A DNA stretch of 64,000 nt from RGIG1995 sp045652425 (GCA_045652425.1 JAZRUG010000032.1:62001-126000), one strand, 5' to 3'; numbered from the stretch's first letter, positions 42,514 to 52,656 are shown. Notes: a model not told the origin generated them from the letters alone. Made by a program: numbers and translations.

Positions 42514-44358
42514 TCACGATAACAAAATAAATCCGAATTTTTTTATTAATTTTTTGTTACATTGATAATCGGTATTTTTATACAAAAGAACTTTCTTAAA
42601 ACTGTCAACACAAAAATCGGTATCAGTTACGTTAATATAAGCAGTTAACGTAGCTTGTCCTACAGCTCGTTCTATTCTCAAAACACCGTCTTTCTCAACA
42701 AACACTTCGATATTTCCATTATTTAAAAGCTCCAAAGAAGCCTTAATTGATGACAGTTCCTTGTAAAAATCAAGAATTTCGTTTTGTTCAGTCTTTGTCC
42801 AATCAAAAAAAGTTCTGCAAAATGGATCTTCAAACCCTTCGGTTCCAATTTCATCTCCATAGTAAATACAAGGATTGCCCGGAAGTATAAATTGCAAAAA
42901 AATTGCAACAATTAGTTTTTGCTTCGCTTCTTCAAACAGTATTTCAGTCATACGATAAACCGCTCTGTCCGTCTTGCTTGCAGGTATGTCATTAACCCCA
43001 AGAGCTGTAAGTATTCTTACTGTGTCGTGAGTCGACAAAATGTTCATAAGCGAGTTAAGAACACTCCTAGGGTAGTTCTCGGCAATTGACATAACTGTTT
43101 CTCTGAAATTATTCCCTTTATCATAACCCTTTACAAAATCTATTATCGCGTTTTTAAAAGGGTAATTCATAACCGAATCAAGTTCACCGTCAGTAAAATA
43201 TTTTCGCCTTACACCATAACTGCATTTATTTGATGCATCTTCCCAAACCTCGCCTATAAGAAATGACTCTTCTTTTACTTCTTTCATTTTGTTTCTTAAA
43301 GCTAAAATAAATGAGTCGGGTAATTCATCAGCAACATCAAGTCTGAAACCATCAGCACCGAGCTTTAACCAGTGCGAAACAACACTGTCTTCATCATTAA
43401 TTATATAATCTCTGTAACTATCATTATTTTCATCGACACAAGGCAAAGTCTTTATTCCCCACCATGCAGTATATTCATTCGGGTAATTTTTAAAATCAAA
43501 CCATTCTCTATATTTTGAATCGACATCAGAAACAGCCCCATCACCGAATACACCTTCTGAATCAAAATATATACTGTTTGAACCTGTGTGAGAAAATACT
43601 CCGTCAAGTATAATCTTTATACCTGCGTTATGAGCAGTATCACAAAGGTTTTTAAAATCCGCTTCAGTTCCCAACATCTCGTCAATTTTTTTATAATCAG
43701 CCGTATCGTATCTGTGATTTGAATACGCCTTAAAAATTGGATTAAGATATATAATTCCAACGTTAAGTGATTTTAAATACTCTATCTTTTCTGTTATTCC
43801 CTTTAAATTTCCGCCAAAAAAATCATTATTCTGCACTATTCCCTTTTCATCGGGCAAAAAGTGCGGAATTTCGTCGGTCGAAATATGCAAAGAAAAAGGC
43901 TTTAACTTTTTTTCCGTATCACATTCACCCGATTTATAAAACCTATCCGGAAAAATCTGATACATAACCTTACCTGAAAAACTATTACTAACATTAAAAT
44001 CCAAAGGAATTACCGATAACTGCCAAAATTCTCCCTCTTCCATATTGGTCATATCATAACCTTGCTTATAAAGGGAGAACTTTTCGTTCTCTGTTTCAAT
44101 AACAAAATAATAGAAAAAAAGCCCCGATTTTGCAAAACAGATATCGCAAGAATATATTTCATATCCTTCGTATTCATCGGTTTTAAACATAGTATTAGAT
44201 GAAAACCTGCTTCCGTCTTCTCTGTTAAATACAACATCAACGTTAACAGTTTTACAATTTAAAGGTATATGAATATTTAATTCGCACCCTTCGCTTTCAC
44301 GAAGGGTGCCAAATTTGGACTTATGTTTTTTATCTTTGCTGTCAAATAAAATTCGCAT
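42514..44358 (-). CDS. Alpha-amylase family (GH13) enzyme, neopullulanase-like
   Basis: 614 residues, cytoplasmic by lack of a signal peptide. An N-terminal beta-sandwich domain of about 110 residues (LRESEGCELNIHIPLNCK) precedes the GH13 barrel. Four conserved regions are visible: LDGVFSHTGSNS, GADGFRLDVADELP (nucleophile Asp), FLIGEVWEDA (acid/base Glu) and MNILSTHDTVRIL (third Asp). N-terminal domain plus FRLDVADE and GEVW fit neopullulanase/maltogenic-type amylases that cleave alpha-1,4 and alpha-1,6 bonds of maltodextrin. At the end of the glg operon it may debranch glycogen for the phosphorylase, replacing GlgX. Start at 44358 is after the glgP stop; an alternative at 44373 overlaps it. 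Confidence 0.88.
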   Translation of the reverse strand: MRILFDSKDKKHKSKFGTLRESEGCELNIHIPLNCKTVNVDVVFNREDGSRFSSNTMFKTDEYEGYEIYSCDICFAKSGLFFYYFVIETENEKFSLYKQGYDMTNMEEGEFWQLSVIPLDFNVSNSFSGKVMYQIFPDRFYKSGECDTEKKLKPFSLHISTDEIPHFLPDEKGIVQNNDFFGGNLKGITEKIEYLKSLNVGIIYLNPIFKAYSNHRYDTADYKKIDEMLGTEADFKNLCDTAHNAGIKIILDGVFSHTGSNSIYFDSEGVFGDGAVSDVDSKYREWFDFKNYPNEYTAWWGIKTLPCVDENNDSYRDYIINDEDSVVSHWLKLGADGFRLDVADELPDSFILALRNKMKEVKEESFLIGEVWEDASNKCSYGVRRKYFTDGELDSVMNYPFKNAIIDFVKGYDKGNNFRETVMSIAENYPRSVLNSLMNILSTHDTVRILTALGVNDIPASKTDRAVYRMTEILFEEAKQKLIVAIFLQFILPGNPCIYYGDEIGTEGFEDPFCRTFFDWTKTEQNEILDFYKELSSIKASLELLNNGNIEVFVEKDGVLRIERAVGQATLTAYINVTDTDFCVDSFKKVLLYKNTDYQCNKKLIKKFGFILLS

Positions 44359-44360
44359 TA

Positions 44361-46766
44361 TTATAAATTCCAAATGTTCTCAGCATATTCGGTTACCGAA
44401 CGGTCTGCCGAGAATACTCCTGCCTTTGCAATATTGGTAAGAGACATCTTCATAAACGCCTCTTTGTTCATATAAGTTTCCGATACAAGATTCTGCGCTC
44501 TAACGTAATCATCAAAATCTGCCAAAGCCATATACTGATCGGCAACACCGTATCTATTTGTAAGAAGAGATGCTGCAACATCGTCAAAACGTCTGCCAAG
44601 CACACCGGAAGTCAGCATATTAACAACCTGACGAAGCTCTGAACTTTTTGCTATAAAGTCATTAGGATTATATCCCTTTCTCCAAAGTTCCTTGACTTCG
44701 TCAACATCCATACCAAACAAGAATATATTATCTTCTCCGACTTGTTCGAATATTTCAACATTCGCACCGTCAAGAGTACCCAAAGTTATGGCACCGTTTA
44801 TCATAAGCTTCATATTGCCTGTACCTGATGCCTCTTTACCGGCAATAGAAATCTGCTCTGATATTTCAGCTGCAGGAATAATCTTTTCTGCCAATGAAAC
44901 TCTGTAGTCTTCAAGGAACACAACCTTAATTCTATTCTTAATAACAGGATCATTGTTAACAAGTTCTGAAACTGCAGATATAAGGCTTATAATTTGCTTT
45001 GCAAGGTCATATCCCGCAGATGCTTTTGCACCGAAAATAAACGTTCTCGGTACGTAATTACCATTTGGATTATTCTTTATACGATTGTACATTGAGAGTA
45101 TCTGTAATACGTTAAGCAACTGTCGCTTGTATTCGTGAAGTCTTTTTATCTGCACGTCAAATATTGAATCAGGATCAACGTTAACTCCATTTTTATGAGC
45201 GATATAATCCGCAAGTGCCAACTTATTCTCTCTCTTTATTTTCGCAAGATCGTTAAGAACTGAAGAATCATCACGGAATTTCAAAAGTTTTTCCAGTTCA
45301 TTTGCATCTTTCTTGAAACCGTCACCGATAAGTTCTGAAATAAATGACGTAAGCTTGGGATTAGCCTGACAAAGCCATCTGCGGTATGCAATACCGTTTG
45401 TAACATTTATAAAACGACTGTTGTCAAGATTGTAGTAATCATTGAAAATACTGTTCTTCAAAATTTCAGTATGAAGCTTTGATACGCCGTTAACCTTGTG
45501 ACAACAAGCAAGACAAAGATTTGCCATACGAACTTCGCCGTCAGCAATTGGCGCCATATAATTGATCTTTGCAACATCACCGGGATATACTTTTTCAAGT
45601 TCGGATACAAGTCTTCTGTTTATTTCACAAACAATAGAATATACTCTCGGAAGCTGTTCATTAAACAACCATTCACTCCACTTTTCAAGAGCCTCGCTCA
45701 TTACGGTATGGTTTGTATAAGACAAGGTCTTACAAGTAATACCCCAAGCGTTATCCCAACCATACCCATGTTCGTCCATAAGCAGTCTCATAAGCTCGGG
45801 AACACAAAGCGCAGGGTGTGTATCGTTAATGTGGATAGATACTTTATCTGCAAGATTATCCAAAGTAGCGTACTTTTTCAAATGCTTTGCAATTATACTC
45901 TGCAAAGATGCGGACACAAGCAAATATTGTTGCTTCAAACGGAGTCGTTTGCCCTCTATATGATTATCTGCAGGATAAAGAACCTTTGAAATAACTTCAG
46001 CCATCGTGTTCTGCTCAAGAGAACGCATATATTCGCCTCTTGAAAAAGCATGCATATCAAAACTTGGGATATTTGCACTCCAAAGCGTAAGTTTATTTAC
46101 GGCGCCTGAATTATATCCTGAAATATACATATCGTAAGGTACTGCTATGACGCTTTGATAACCGGTTTGAACAGCTTTAAACTGACCGTTATCAAACCAT
46201 TCATTTACAGTTCCGCCGAACTTCACTTCATAACTCTCGTCAGGTCTTGGCTGAAGCCAAACGTCGCCTCTCTCTAACCAGTTATCCGGAAATTCCATCT
46301 GCCAACCATCAATTATCTTTTGTTTAAAAATACCAAATTCATATCTGATTGAAAAACCTGTAACCGGCATCTCAAGTCCCGTCGCAGAATCCATATAACA
46401 CGAAGCAAGTCTTCCAAGTCCGCCGTTACCGAGTCCTGCATCGGGATCAAGCTCATACAAAGAATCAAGCTCAAAGCCCTGTTCTTTTAAAACTGTTCTG
46501 AATTCATCTTCAAGTCCAATGTTATATAAGTTGTTTCTTAAAGATGTCCCAACAAGAAACTCCATAGACATATAGTAAACCTGTTTCTTTTCATTTCCTG
46601 AAACATCTTTATTAAAATCTTTTCTCTTTTTTGCGAGCATCTCACGCAAAACTGTACAAACAGTTTTATACAACTGTTTTTCTGTTGACTCATTAATATT
46701 ACAACTAAAAAGTCTTGTTGATGTGTCATTTAAAATATTAAGTAAGTCCATTTTTTCTTTTTGCAT
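44361..46766 (-). CDS. glgP: Glycogen/maltodextrin phosphorylase
   Basis: 801 residues. Releases glucose-1-phosphate from the non-reducing ends of alpha-1,4-glucans. The PLP-lysine segment EASGTGNMKLMINGAITLG, the N-terminal QVYYMSMEFLVGTSLRNNL, the active-site GLGRLASCYMDS and HINDTHPALCVPELMRLL, and VNVDPDSIFDVQIKRLHEYK are visible; length fits bacterial phosphorylase. It starts with AAAGGAG 13 bases ahead, 73 bases after glgA. With the amylase-family gene after it, it forms the degradative arm of the operon. Confidence 0.96.
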   Translation of the reverse strand: MQKEKMDLLNILNDTSTRLFSCNINESTEKQLYKTVCTVLREMLAKKRKDFNKDVSGNEKKQVYYMSMEFLVGTSLRNNLYNIGLEDEFRTVLKEQGFELDSLYELDPDAGLGNGGLGRLASCYMDSATGLEMPVTGFSIRYEFGIFKQKIIDGWQMEFPDNWLERGDVWLQPRPDESYEVKFGGTVNEWFDNGQFKAVQTGYQSVIAVPYDMYISGYNSGAVNKLTLWSANIPSFDMHAFSRGEYMRSLEQNTMAEVISKVLYPADNHIEGKRLRLKQQYLLVSASLQSIIAKHLKKYATLDNLADKVSIHINDTHPALCVPELMRLLMDEHGYGWDNAWGITCKTLSYTNHTVMSEALEKWSEWLFNEQLPRVYSIVCEINRRLVSELEKVYPGDVAKINYMAPIADGEVRMANLCLACCHKVNGVSKLHTEILKNSIFNDYYNLDNSRFINVTNGIAYRRWLCQANPKLTSFISELIGDGFKKDANELEKLLKFRDDSSVLNDLAKIKRENKLALADYIAHKNGVNVDPDSIFDVQIKRLHEYKRQLLNVLQILSMYNRIKNNPNGNYVPRTFIFGAKASAGYDLAKQIISLISAVSELVNNDPVIKNRIKVVFLEDYRVSLAEKIIPAAEISEQISIAGKEASGTGNMKLMINGAITLGTLDGANVEIFEQVGEDNIFLFGMDVDEVKELWRKGYNPNDFIAKSSELRQVVNMLTSGVLGRRFDDVAASLLTNRYGVADQYMALADFDDYVRAQNLVSETYMNKEAFMKMSLTNIAKAGVFSADRSVTEYAENIWNL

Positions 46767-46839
46767 TTATAATCAATTCTCCTTTGGTTTTTGCTGAATA
46801 AAAATAACCTATGAATTGTAATATATTTATTATATTATG

Positions 46840-48270
46840 TCAAGTAAGGCATTTTTTATAAATATCCATATATTCTTTTGCGGGCTTGTCCCACGACGAA
46901 TCATACGACATAGCATTTGATATAATTTTATTCCAAGCAGTTTTATCATTTCTATAAACATTGAGACATCTGTTCAATGCATCAAGCAAATCTTCTCTGC
47001 TGAACGTCTGAAAATTAAAGCCTGTGCCATTTTCTTTGCCGTCAAAAGCTATTACAGTATCCTTTAAACCACCCGTTGCATTTACAACGGGAATAGTTCC
47101 GTATCTCATCGCTATTAGCTGTGAAAGTCCGCAAGGCTCACTCTTCGATGGCATAAGATAAATATCAGATGAAGCGTAAATCTGCGACGCAAGCGATGAA
47201 TCAAAACAAAGGTTAAGCGAAAACTTTTTTCTATTTGAATTAGCAATATTTTGCAAGAAGTTTTCGTAAGATGCGTCCCCCGTCCCAAGTATTACAAGTT
47301 GAACGTCTTGTTTCAAAAATTCTCTTGCAATATCACAGATAAGTTCAAATCCTTTATGAGAAGCAATTCTCGAAACCATACCAATAAGCGGAACGTCTGC
47401 TCGAACTTCAAGTCCAAGCCTTTCTTGTAACGCTGCCTTGTTTTGAGCCTTTCCATTTTCAAAATCATTTATTCCATAGTTTGCAACCAATGATTTATCA
47501 GTGGCGGGGTTATTGATTTCAAGATTAATTCCATTTACAACACCGTCAATTTTAAAGCTATGTTCTTCAATAATGGACGCAAGTCCGTGCGCAAAATAAG
47601 GATATTTTATTTCCTGCGCATAAGTTTTTGATACCGTTGTCAGAGCATCGGTACACAAAATTGCACCTTTCATAAAGTTTATAGAGTTGTTGTAAGTAAG
47701 TATATTTCTATAATTTTCTCCAAGGCCCAGAGTATCACTAAGGAAGTAAGGATCGCACCAGCCTTGATATTCAATATTATGAATTGTAAAGACCGTCTTC
47801 GCTTTACCTAATGTTTCATGGTAAAATGCGTGAAGGAACACAGGAATTAAAGCCGTCTGCCAATCATTGCAGTGAATAATATCAGGAATAATATTAAGCT
47901 TCACCAACGATTCAAGCAATGCTTTAGAGAAATAAGTAAATCTCTCGCCGTCGTCGGTTTGTCCGTATTCGCTTCCTCTGTTAAAATAGTATTCATTATC
48001 TAAAAAATAAACTTGCAGCTTTTTTTTACGGCTTTTATATTTAAAAACACCAACGTGCTGTCTGCGCCAAGCAATATCCACAGCAAAGCTTGTTACGAAC
48101 TCCGCTTCAATTGCAGGATTATTTTTCACTTTGCTGTAATATGGCAAAAACAATATAACCTCAATACCCTTTATTCTTGACAAAGCGGCGGGAAGCGCCT
48201 CGGCGACATCGCCGAGACCTCCTGTTTTTATAAATGGCGCAGCTTCACTCGCAGCGAAGACTATTCTCAT
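46840..48270 (-). CDS. glgA: Glycogen synthase
   Basis: 476 residues, GT5 family. Transfers glucose from ADP-glucose to the glucan. The ADP-glucose binding start MRIVFAASEAAPFIKTGGLG (with the KxGG motif) and DVAEALP, HCNDWQTAL, FTIHNIEYQG, VSRIASHKGFELI and PSKSEPCGLSQLIAMRYGT are characteristic. Its start overlaps the glgD stop as ATGA, so GlgD and GlgA are translationally coupled. The middle carries a normal GT-B fold; nothing atypical. Confidence 0.97.
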   Translation of the reverse strand: MRIVFAASEAAPFIKTGGLGDVAEALPAALSRIKGIEVILFLPYYSKVKNNPAIEAEFVTSFAVDIAWRRQHVGVFKYKSRKKKLQVYFLDNEYYFNRGSEYGQTDDGERFTYFSKALLESLVKLNIIPDIIHCNDWQTALIPVFLHAFYHETLGKAKTVFTIHNIEYQGWCDPYFLSDTLGLGENYRNILTYNNSINFMKGAILCTDALTTVSKTYAQEIKYPYFAHGLASIIEEHSFKIDGVVNGINLEINNPATDKSLVANYGINDFENGKAQNKAALQERLGLEVRADVPLIGMVSRIASHKGFELICDIAREFLKQDVQLVILGTGDASYENFLQNIANSNRKKFSLNLCFDSSLASQIYASSDIYLMPSKSEPCGLSQLIAMRYGTIPVVNATGGLKDTVIAFDGKENGTGFNFQTFSREDLLDALNRCLNVYRNDKTAWNKIISNAMSYDSSWDKPAKEYMDIYKKCLT

Positions 48271-49376
48271 ACTGTCTCTCCTTTTTTGATTATAACGGGG
48301 TGTTCGGGTGTTCCTTTTAATTCGGCACCGTCGGATACTTTAACATTTTTATCCAAGATAACACATTCGAGTTTTGCATCTTTACCTATACGAGCTCCCT
48401 GCATAACAATACAACCTTTTACTTCAGCGCCCGTATTTATAGTAACGTCTCTGAAAAGAATACTGTCCCTTACTTTTCCGTAAAGTTTACAACCGTCTGC
48501 CAAAAGGCTGTTTTCCACCTCTGAACCCTCACAGTAATACGAAGGCATTTCATCTCTTACCTTTGTATAAATGGGGTTCTTACCAAAGAGTCCGTTTCTC
48601 GTTTTTTCTTGTAAAAGAGCCATATTATTCGCATAATAACTCTTTATATTTTCATTCCTTAAAACTATTCCTTTAAATTCATATACAGATACTTTCAACT
48701 TACCGTCGTTAAAATATCTCTGCAAATAATCCTTTTCAAAATGAACATAACCTTTTGAATGGGATTCGTTTAATGCATCAACGAGAAGCTGACGTTTGAT
48801 AATAAACATACCCATACCAACAAATGCATTTTCATCAGAAACAGAGTCAAGCAAGATAGATTGAGCCTTATTTCTCTTGTCGGCATAAACTATCAAAGGA
48901 TGTTTCTTTTTGGTTTCGACTTCTTTATTTGAAATTACGGTAATGTCGGCTCCCGATTTAATATGACTGTCTATCGCAGGTCTGAAATCCATATTACAAA
49001 GCACCGTCGAATCACAAACTACAACGTAATCGTAAGTCGGGTTATCAATAAAGGAAACTGCCGAATACAAGGCTTCAAGTTTTCCCTTATAAACCCCCGT
49101 ATGACCGCTTGCAAAAGGAGGAAGAATAAATAATCCCTCATTTTTTCTTCTCAAATCCCAGTCAGCAGCAGAACCGAGATGGTCCATAAGCGATCTATAA
49201 TTATATTTTGTAATAAGTCCTACGTTGTAAATTCTTGAATTAGACATATTAGAAAGAACAAAGTCAATTTGCCTGTATCTTCCGCCAAAGGGCAACGAAG
49301 CTACGGTTCTGTGATTCGTAAGCTCTCCTAAAGTGCTGTCATATATATTTGAAAAAATAATACCCATTGCTTTCAT
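48267..49376 (-). CDS. glgD: GlgD, non-catalytic subunit of glucose-1-phosphate adenylyltransferase
   Basis: 369 residues. Paralogue of GlgC with changed catalytic residues: the GGxGxRL loop is replaced by IFSNIYDSTLGELTN, then ASLPFGGRYRQIDFVLSNM aligns with GlgC VPFGGKYRLIDFPLSNC. C-terminal left-handed beta-helix repeats (DGCKLYGKVRDSILFRDVT) remain. In Firmicutes GlgD joins GlgC as a modulating subunit of ADP-glucose pyrophosphorylase. The start ATG at 49376 lies 11 bases after GAGAGG; a GTG at 49388 is also possible. It follows glgC by 40 bases and overlaps glgA. Confidence 0.94.
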   Translation of the reverse strand: MKAMGIIFSNIYDSTLGELTNHRTVASLPFGGRYRQIDFVLSNMSNSRIYNVGLITKYNYRSLMDHLGSAADWDLRRKNEGLFILPPFASGHTGVYKGKLEALYSAVSFIDNPTYDYVVVCDSTVLCNMDFRPAIDSHIKSGADITVISNKEVETKKKHPLIVYADKRNKAQSILLDSVSDENAFVGMGMFIIKRQLLVDALNESHSKGYVHFEKDYLQRYFNDGKLKVSVYEFKGIVLRNENIKSYYANNMALLQEKTRNGLFGKNPIYTKVRDEMPSYYCEGSEVENSLLADGCKLYGKVRDSILFRDVTINTGAEVKGCIVMQGARIGKDAKLECVILDKNVKVSDGAELKGTPEHPVIIKKGETV

Positions 49377-49416
49377 GGCAAAATACACCTCTCAATTCTA
49401 TTAATTGTAAAAAAAG

Positions 49417-50604
49417 TCAGAATATTTCTTTTGGAGAAAGAATCTTATTTTGAGGAATAACCTTATCTTTGCCCACTACGGCAATTCCCCACTTATTCTT
49501 ATCGTAGAATTCGGGGAGATCGCCTATTCTTGCATTTGCGTTTACGACGGAATCTTCGCCGATTATTGCATATTTTATAACCGAATTACGTCCTATCTGC
49601 GCATTTGGCATAACAAAACTGTTAGATATTTCCGCATTTTTTCCTACAGTACAACCTGTAGAAATAATAGAATTATACACGTTACCGTAAATGGTACTTC
49701 CCTCTGCAATATAGGAATTTACAACTTTAGCTCCTTTGGCTATAAAAGTTGAGGGGTGTGCATAGTTTCTGGAATAAATCTTATTTTCGCCGTCAAAAAG
49801 GTCAAATTTCGGATCATCTCCGAGAATATCCATATTAGATTGCCACAAACTGTCGATTGTTCCAACATCTTTCCAATATCCATCAAAAGAATATGCGAAA
49901 AGTTTGTACTTGTCCTCAAGAAGTTTTGGAATAATATTTTTACCAAAATCGTTATTCGACTCGGGATCTTCATTGTCCGCAATAAGATACTTCTTCAAAA
50001 TCTTCCACTTAAAAATGTAAATACCCATAGAAGCCTTCGTACTCTTCGGCTCCTTCGGTTTTTCTTCAAATTCAAAAATTCTGCCGTCAGGCTTGGTATT
50101 CATTATTCCAAAACGGCTTGCTTCTTCAAGCGGCACGTCAAAAACTCCTATCGTGCAGTCTGCTTTCTTGCTCTTATGAAGCTGAAGCATCTTTGAATAA
50201 TCCATCTTATAAATATGGTCGCCCGAAAGGATAAGCACGTTATCCGGATCGTATCTTTCAAGAAAAGATATATTTTGGAAAATAGCGTTAGCCGTTCCCT
50301 TGTACCACTCGGAACTTTCACTCTTTGAATAAGGCGAAAGAACGTGAATACCTCCGTTAGTACTGTTTAATCCCCATGGCATACCGTTACCTATATATTC
50401 GTTCAGCTGGAGAGGTTGATACTGCGTAAGAATTCCTACCGTATCTATTCCCGAATTAACACAGTTAGACAACGGAAAGTCAATAAGCCTATATTTCCCC
50501 CCGAAAGGAACAGCCGGTTTTGCTGTATTTTCGGTCAGAACCACAAGTCTGCTTCCCTGACCTCCCGCCAATATCATGGCAACACAATCTTTTTTTCTGA
50601 ACAT
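49417..50604 (-). CDS. glgC: Glucose-1-phosphate adenylyltransferase catalytic subunit
   Basis: 395 residues. Makes ADP-glucose from glucose-1-phosphate and ATP, the committed step in glycogen synthesis. The nucleotide loop MILAGGQGSRLVVLTENTAK, PFGGKYRLIDFPLSNC, LSGDHIYKMDY and FEEKPKEP are visible; the C-terminal beta-helix has hexapeptide repeats (IAEGSTIYGNV). It starts 2 bases after the glgB stop with GGAGGG 11 bases before. Together with GlgD it provides the substrate for GlgA. Confidence 0.97.
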   Translation of the reverse strand: MFRKKDCVAMILAGGQGSRLVVLTENTAKPAVPFGGKYRLIDFPLSNCVNSGIDTVGILTQYQPLQLNEYIGNGMPWGLNSTNGGIHVLSPYSKSESSEWYKGTANAIFQNISFLERYDPDNVLILSGDHIYKMDYSKMLQLHKSKKADCTIGVFDVPLEEASRFGIMNTKPDGRIFEFEEKPKEPKSTKASMGIYIFKWKILKKYLIADNEDPESNNDFGKNIIPKLLEDKYKLFAYSFDGYWKDVGTIDSLWQSNMDILGDDPKFDLFDGENKIYSRNYAHPSTFIAKGAKVVNSYIAEGSTIYGNVYNSIISTGCTVGKNAEISNSFVMPNAQIGRNSVIKYAIIGEDSVVNANARIGDLPEFYDKNKWGIAVVGKDKVIPQNKILSPKEIF

Positions 50605-50606
50605 TA

Positions 50607-52496
50607 TTAGATTCCCTCCAAACTGTTTTTTTGTTTTTTATAGAAAACTGCTGACATAGCAGGTATTGTAAATTCAGCAGAATAATCATATCCGTGAAAA
50701 GATATTCGCTCTGCCAATGCTTTTTTTAATTTAACCGATGAACCGCCGTATTTTTTTCTGTCAGTCGAAAAGACGGGACAATATGTTCCTTTTTTAGATA
50801 ATCCCAATCTGTAATTAAATCTTGTAACCGGACAAAAATTGAATATGCAGATAATTTCCTCGTTTCGTCTGTTTATACGCCGAAAAGCAATAATGCTTTG
50901 CGCCGAATCGTCAGCCGATATCCACTCAAACCCATTCCAATCGGAATCATTTTCCCAAAATTGAGAATTATTAAGATAAAAGCTGTTTAAATCCCTAACT
51001 GTAGTATGAAGCATTTTATGTTTCTCATACTCAAGCAAGAACCAGTCAAGCTGTTGCTCGTAATTCCATTCGATAAAGTGACCGAACTCATTTCCCATAA
51101 AATTAAGTTTTTTCCCCGGATGCGCAATCATATAAGCGTATAAAACCTTTAAATTTTCAAACTTCAAAGCATAATCACCGGGCATTTTTTCTATCATAGA
51201 TTTTTTCCCATGAACTACCTCATCATGAGAAAACGGTAAAATAAAGTTTTCGGAAAAAGCATAAGTAAGAGAAAACGTCAATCGGTTGTGATCACCTTTT
51301 CTGAACAGTGGATCGTTTGACATATAAGAAAGCATATCGTTCATCCAGCCCATATTCCATTTGTAATTAAACCCAAGTCCACCGAGATACGTCGGCTTTG
51401 TAACCATCGGGAAAGCGGTTGATTCTTCAGCAATCATCAAAACCGAACCATTCTCCCTGAATGCACATTCATTTAACTTTTTCAAAAAGTCTATTGCATC
51501 AAGATTATAGTTACCGCCAAACTTGTTTGGAACATAATCATCTCTGCCGTAATCGAGATATAGCATAGAAGCTACAGCATCTACTCTTATTCCGTCAATA
51601 TGATATTCTCTAATCCAAAATAACGCACTTGAAATCAAAAATGACCTTACTTCATTTCTGGAATAATCAAAAATTCTGGTATTCCACTCCGGATGCTCAT
51701 TCATTTTTGGATCTCTTACTTCATAACAGCTGGTACCATCATATTCATATAATCCATAACTGTCTTTTGGAAAATGAGCCGGAACCCAGTCGAGAATAAC
51801 ACCTATCCCGTTTATATGGCATTTATTTACAAACTCCATAAAAAGTTTTGGTTCGCCGTATCTGAATGTCGGTGCATAATATCCAGTTACCTGATATCCC
51901 CAAGACGGCGGGAATGGGTGTTCCGTTACCGGCATAAGCTCAATATGTGTATATCCCATATCTTTAACGTATGAAATTAGAATATCTGCTAATTCCGAAT
52001 AGTTATATAACGAACCGTCCTCTTTTAACCTCCACGAACCTAAATGCACCTCGTAAATATTTACAGGTCTTTCAAGAACATTTTGTCTTTTCTTTCTTGT
52101 TCTGTACGCAGAGTCTTTCCACGCAAATCCCGTATAATCGTATATTACACTTGACGTGTCGGGCAGTTCGGCAAATCTAAAAGCATAAGGATCTATTTTA
52201 TATTCAAAAGCACCGTTACATTGACCTACATAATATTTATACTTGTCCCCAATTTTAGCATATTCAGAAAAAGCCTCCCATACACCGTGGGGATTCTTTG
52301 TCATTTTTAAGTCTTCTGTGTTCCAAAAGTTGAAATCTCCGACAACGCTTACACTAATAGCGCAAGGAGCCCATACTCTGAAACAAAAGCCCTTAATATT
52401 CCCCTTGGTTGCAGGGTGGCAGCCCATAAATAAATATGCATTATCACATTCGCCTGAATAAAAACTATCCATATTGTACTTTCGATTATTAGCCAT
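50607..52496 (-). CDS. glgB: 1,4-alpha-glucan branching enzyme
   Basis: 629 residues, GH13. Adds alpha-1,6 branches to glycogen. An N-terminal CBM48 domain (FCFRVWAPCAISVSVVGDFN, and YKYYVGQCNGAFEYKIDP) precedes the barrel; DWVPAHFPKDSYGL, DGIRVDAVASMLYLDYGR (nucleophile Asp), LMIAEESTAFP (acid/base Glu) and LPFSHDEVVHG (third Asp) are present. The start at 52496 follows GGAGG by 5 bases; the upstream ATG at 52556 would put 20 residues across the promoter and operator-like palindrome. It is first in the operon glgB-C-D-A-P-amylase. Confidence 0.97.
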   Translation of the reverse strand: MANNRKYNMDSFYSGECDNAYLFMGCHPATKGNIKGFCFRVWAPCAISVSVVGDFNFWNTEDLKMTKNPHGVWEAFSEYAKIGDKYKYYVGQCNGAFEYKIDPYAFRFAELPDTSSVIYDYTGFAWKDSAYRTRKKRQNVLERPVNIYEVHLGSWRLKEDGSLYNYSELADILISYVKDMGYTHIELMPVTEHPFPPSWGYQVTGYYAPTFRYGEPKLFMEFVNKCHINGIGVILDWVPAHFPKDSYGLYEYDGTSCYEVRDPKMNEHPEWNTRIFDYSRNEVRSFLISSALFWIREYHIDGIRVDAVASMLYLDYGRDDYVPNKFGGNYNLDAIDFLKKLNECAFRENGSVLMIAEESTAFPMVTKPTYLGGLGFNYKWNMGWMNDMLSYMSNDPLFRKGDHNRLTFSLTYAFSENFILPFSHDEVVHGKKSMIEKMPGDYALKFENLKVLYAYMIAHPGKKLNFMGNEFGHFIEWNYEQQLDWFLLEYEKHKMLHTTVRDLNSFYLNNSQFWENDSDWNGFEWISADDSAQSIIAFRRINRRNEEIICIFNFCPVTRFNYRLGLSKKGTYCPVFSTDRKKYGGSSVKLKKALAERISFHGYDYSAEFTIPAMSAVFYKKQKNSLEGI

Positions 52497-52507
52497 AATG
52501 CCTCCAA

Positions 52508-52556
52508 ATGTCAATTCTGACATGTATATTATATAACATTTAGTGTTACTTTTCAA
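52508..52556 (-). promoter_or_regulatory. Promoter of the glg operon with palindromic operator candidate
   Basis: Minus strand TTGAAA (52556-52551), 17 bases, TATAAT (52533-52528). Downstream, at 52523-52508, lies a perfect palindrome ATGTCA-GAAT-TGACAT (minus strand reading). It covers the expected transcription start and extends almost to the ribosome site, so it could be an operator or a 5' hairpin. Confidence 0.7.
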
Positions 52557-52607
52557 CTATTTCACCAATTTTTATTCATATTTTTTTGTTTTTTTGTTGA
52601 TTATGTA

Positions 52608-52636
52608 TTGAAATAAGTGTTATTTTATATTAATAT
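52608..52636 (+). promoter_or_regulatory. Promoter for malQ
   Basis: TTGAAA, 17 bases and TAATAT, 21 bases before the ATG, with an AGAGGTG site between. Oriented opposite to the glg promoter. Confidence 0.68.
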
Positions 52637-52656
52637 AGAAACAGAGGTGATAAAAA

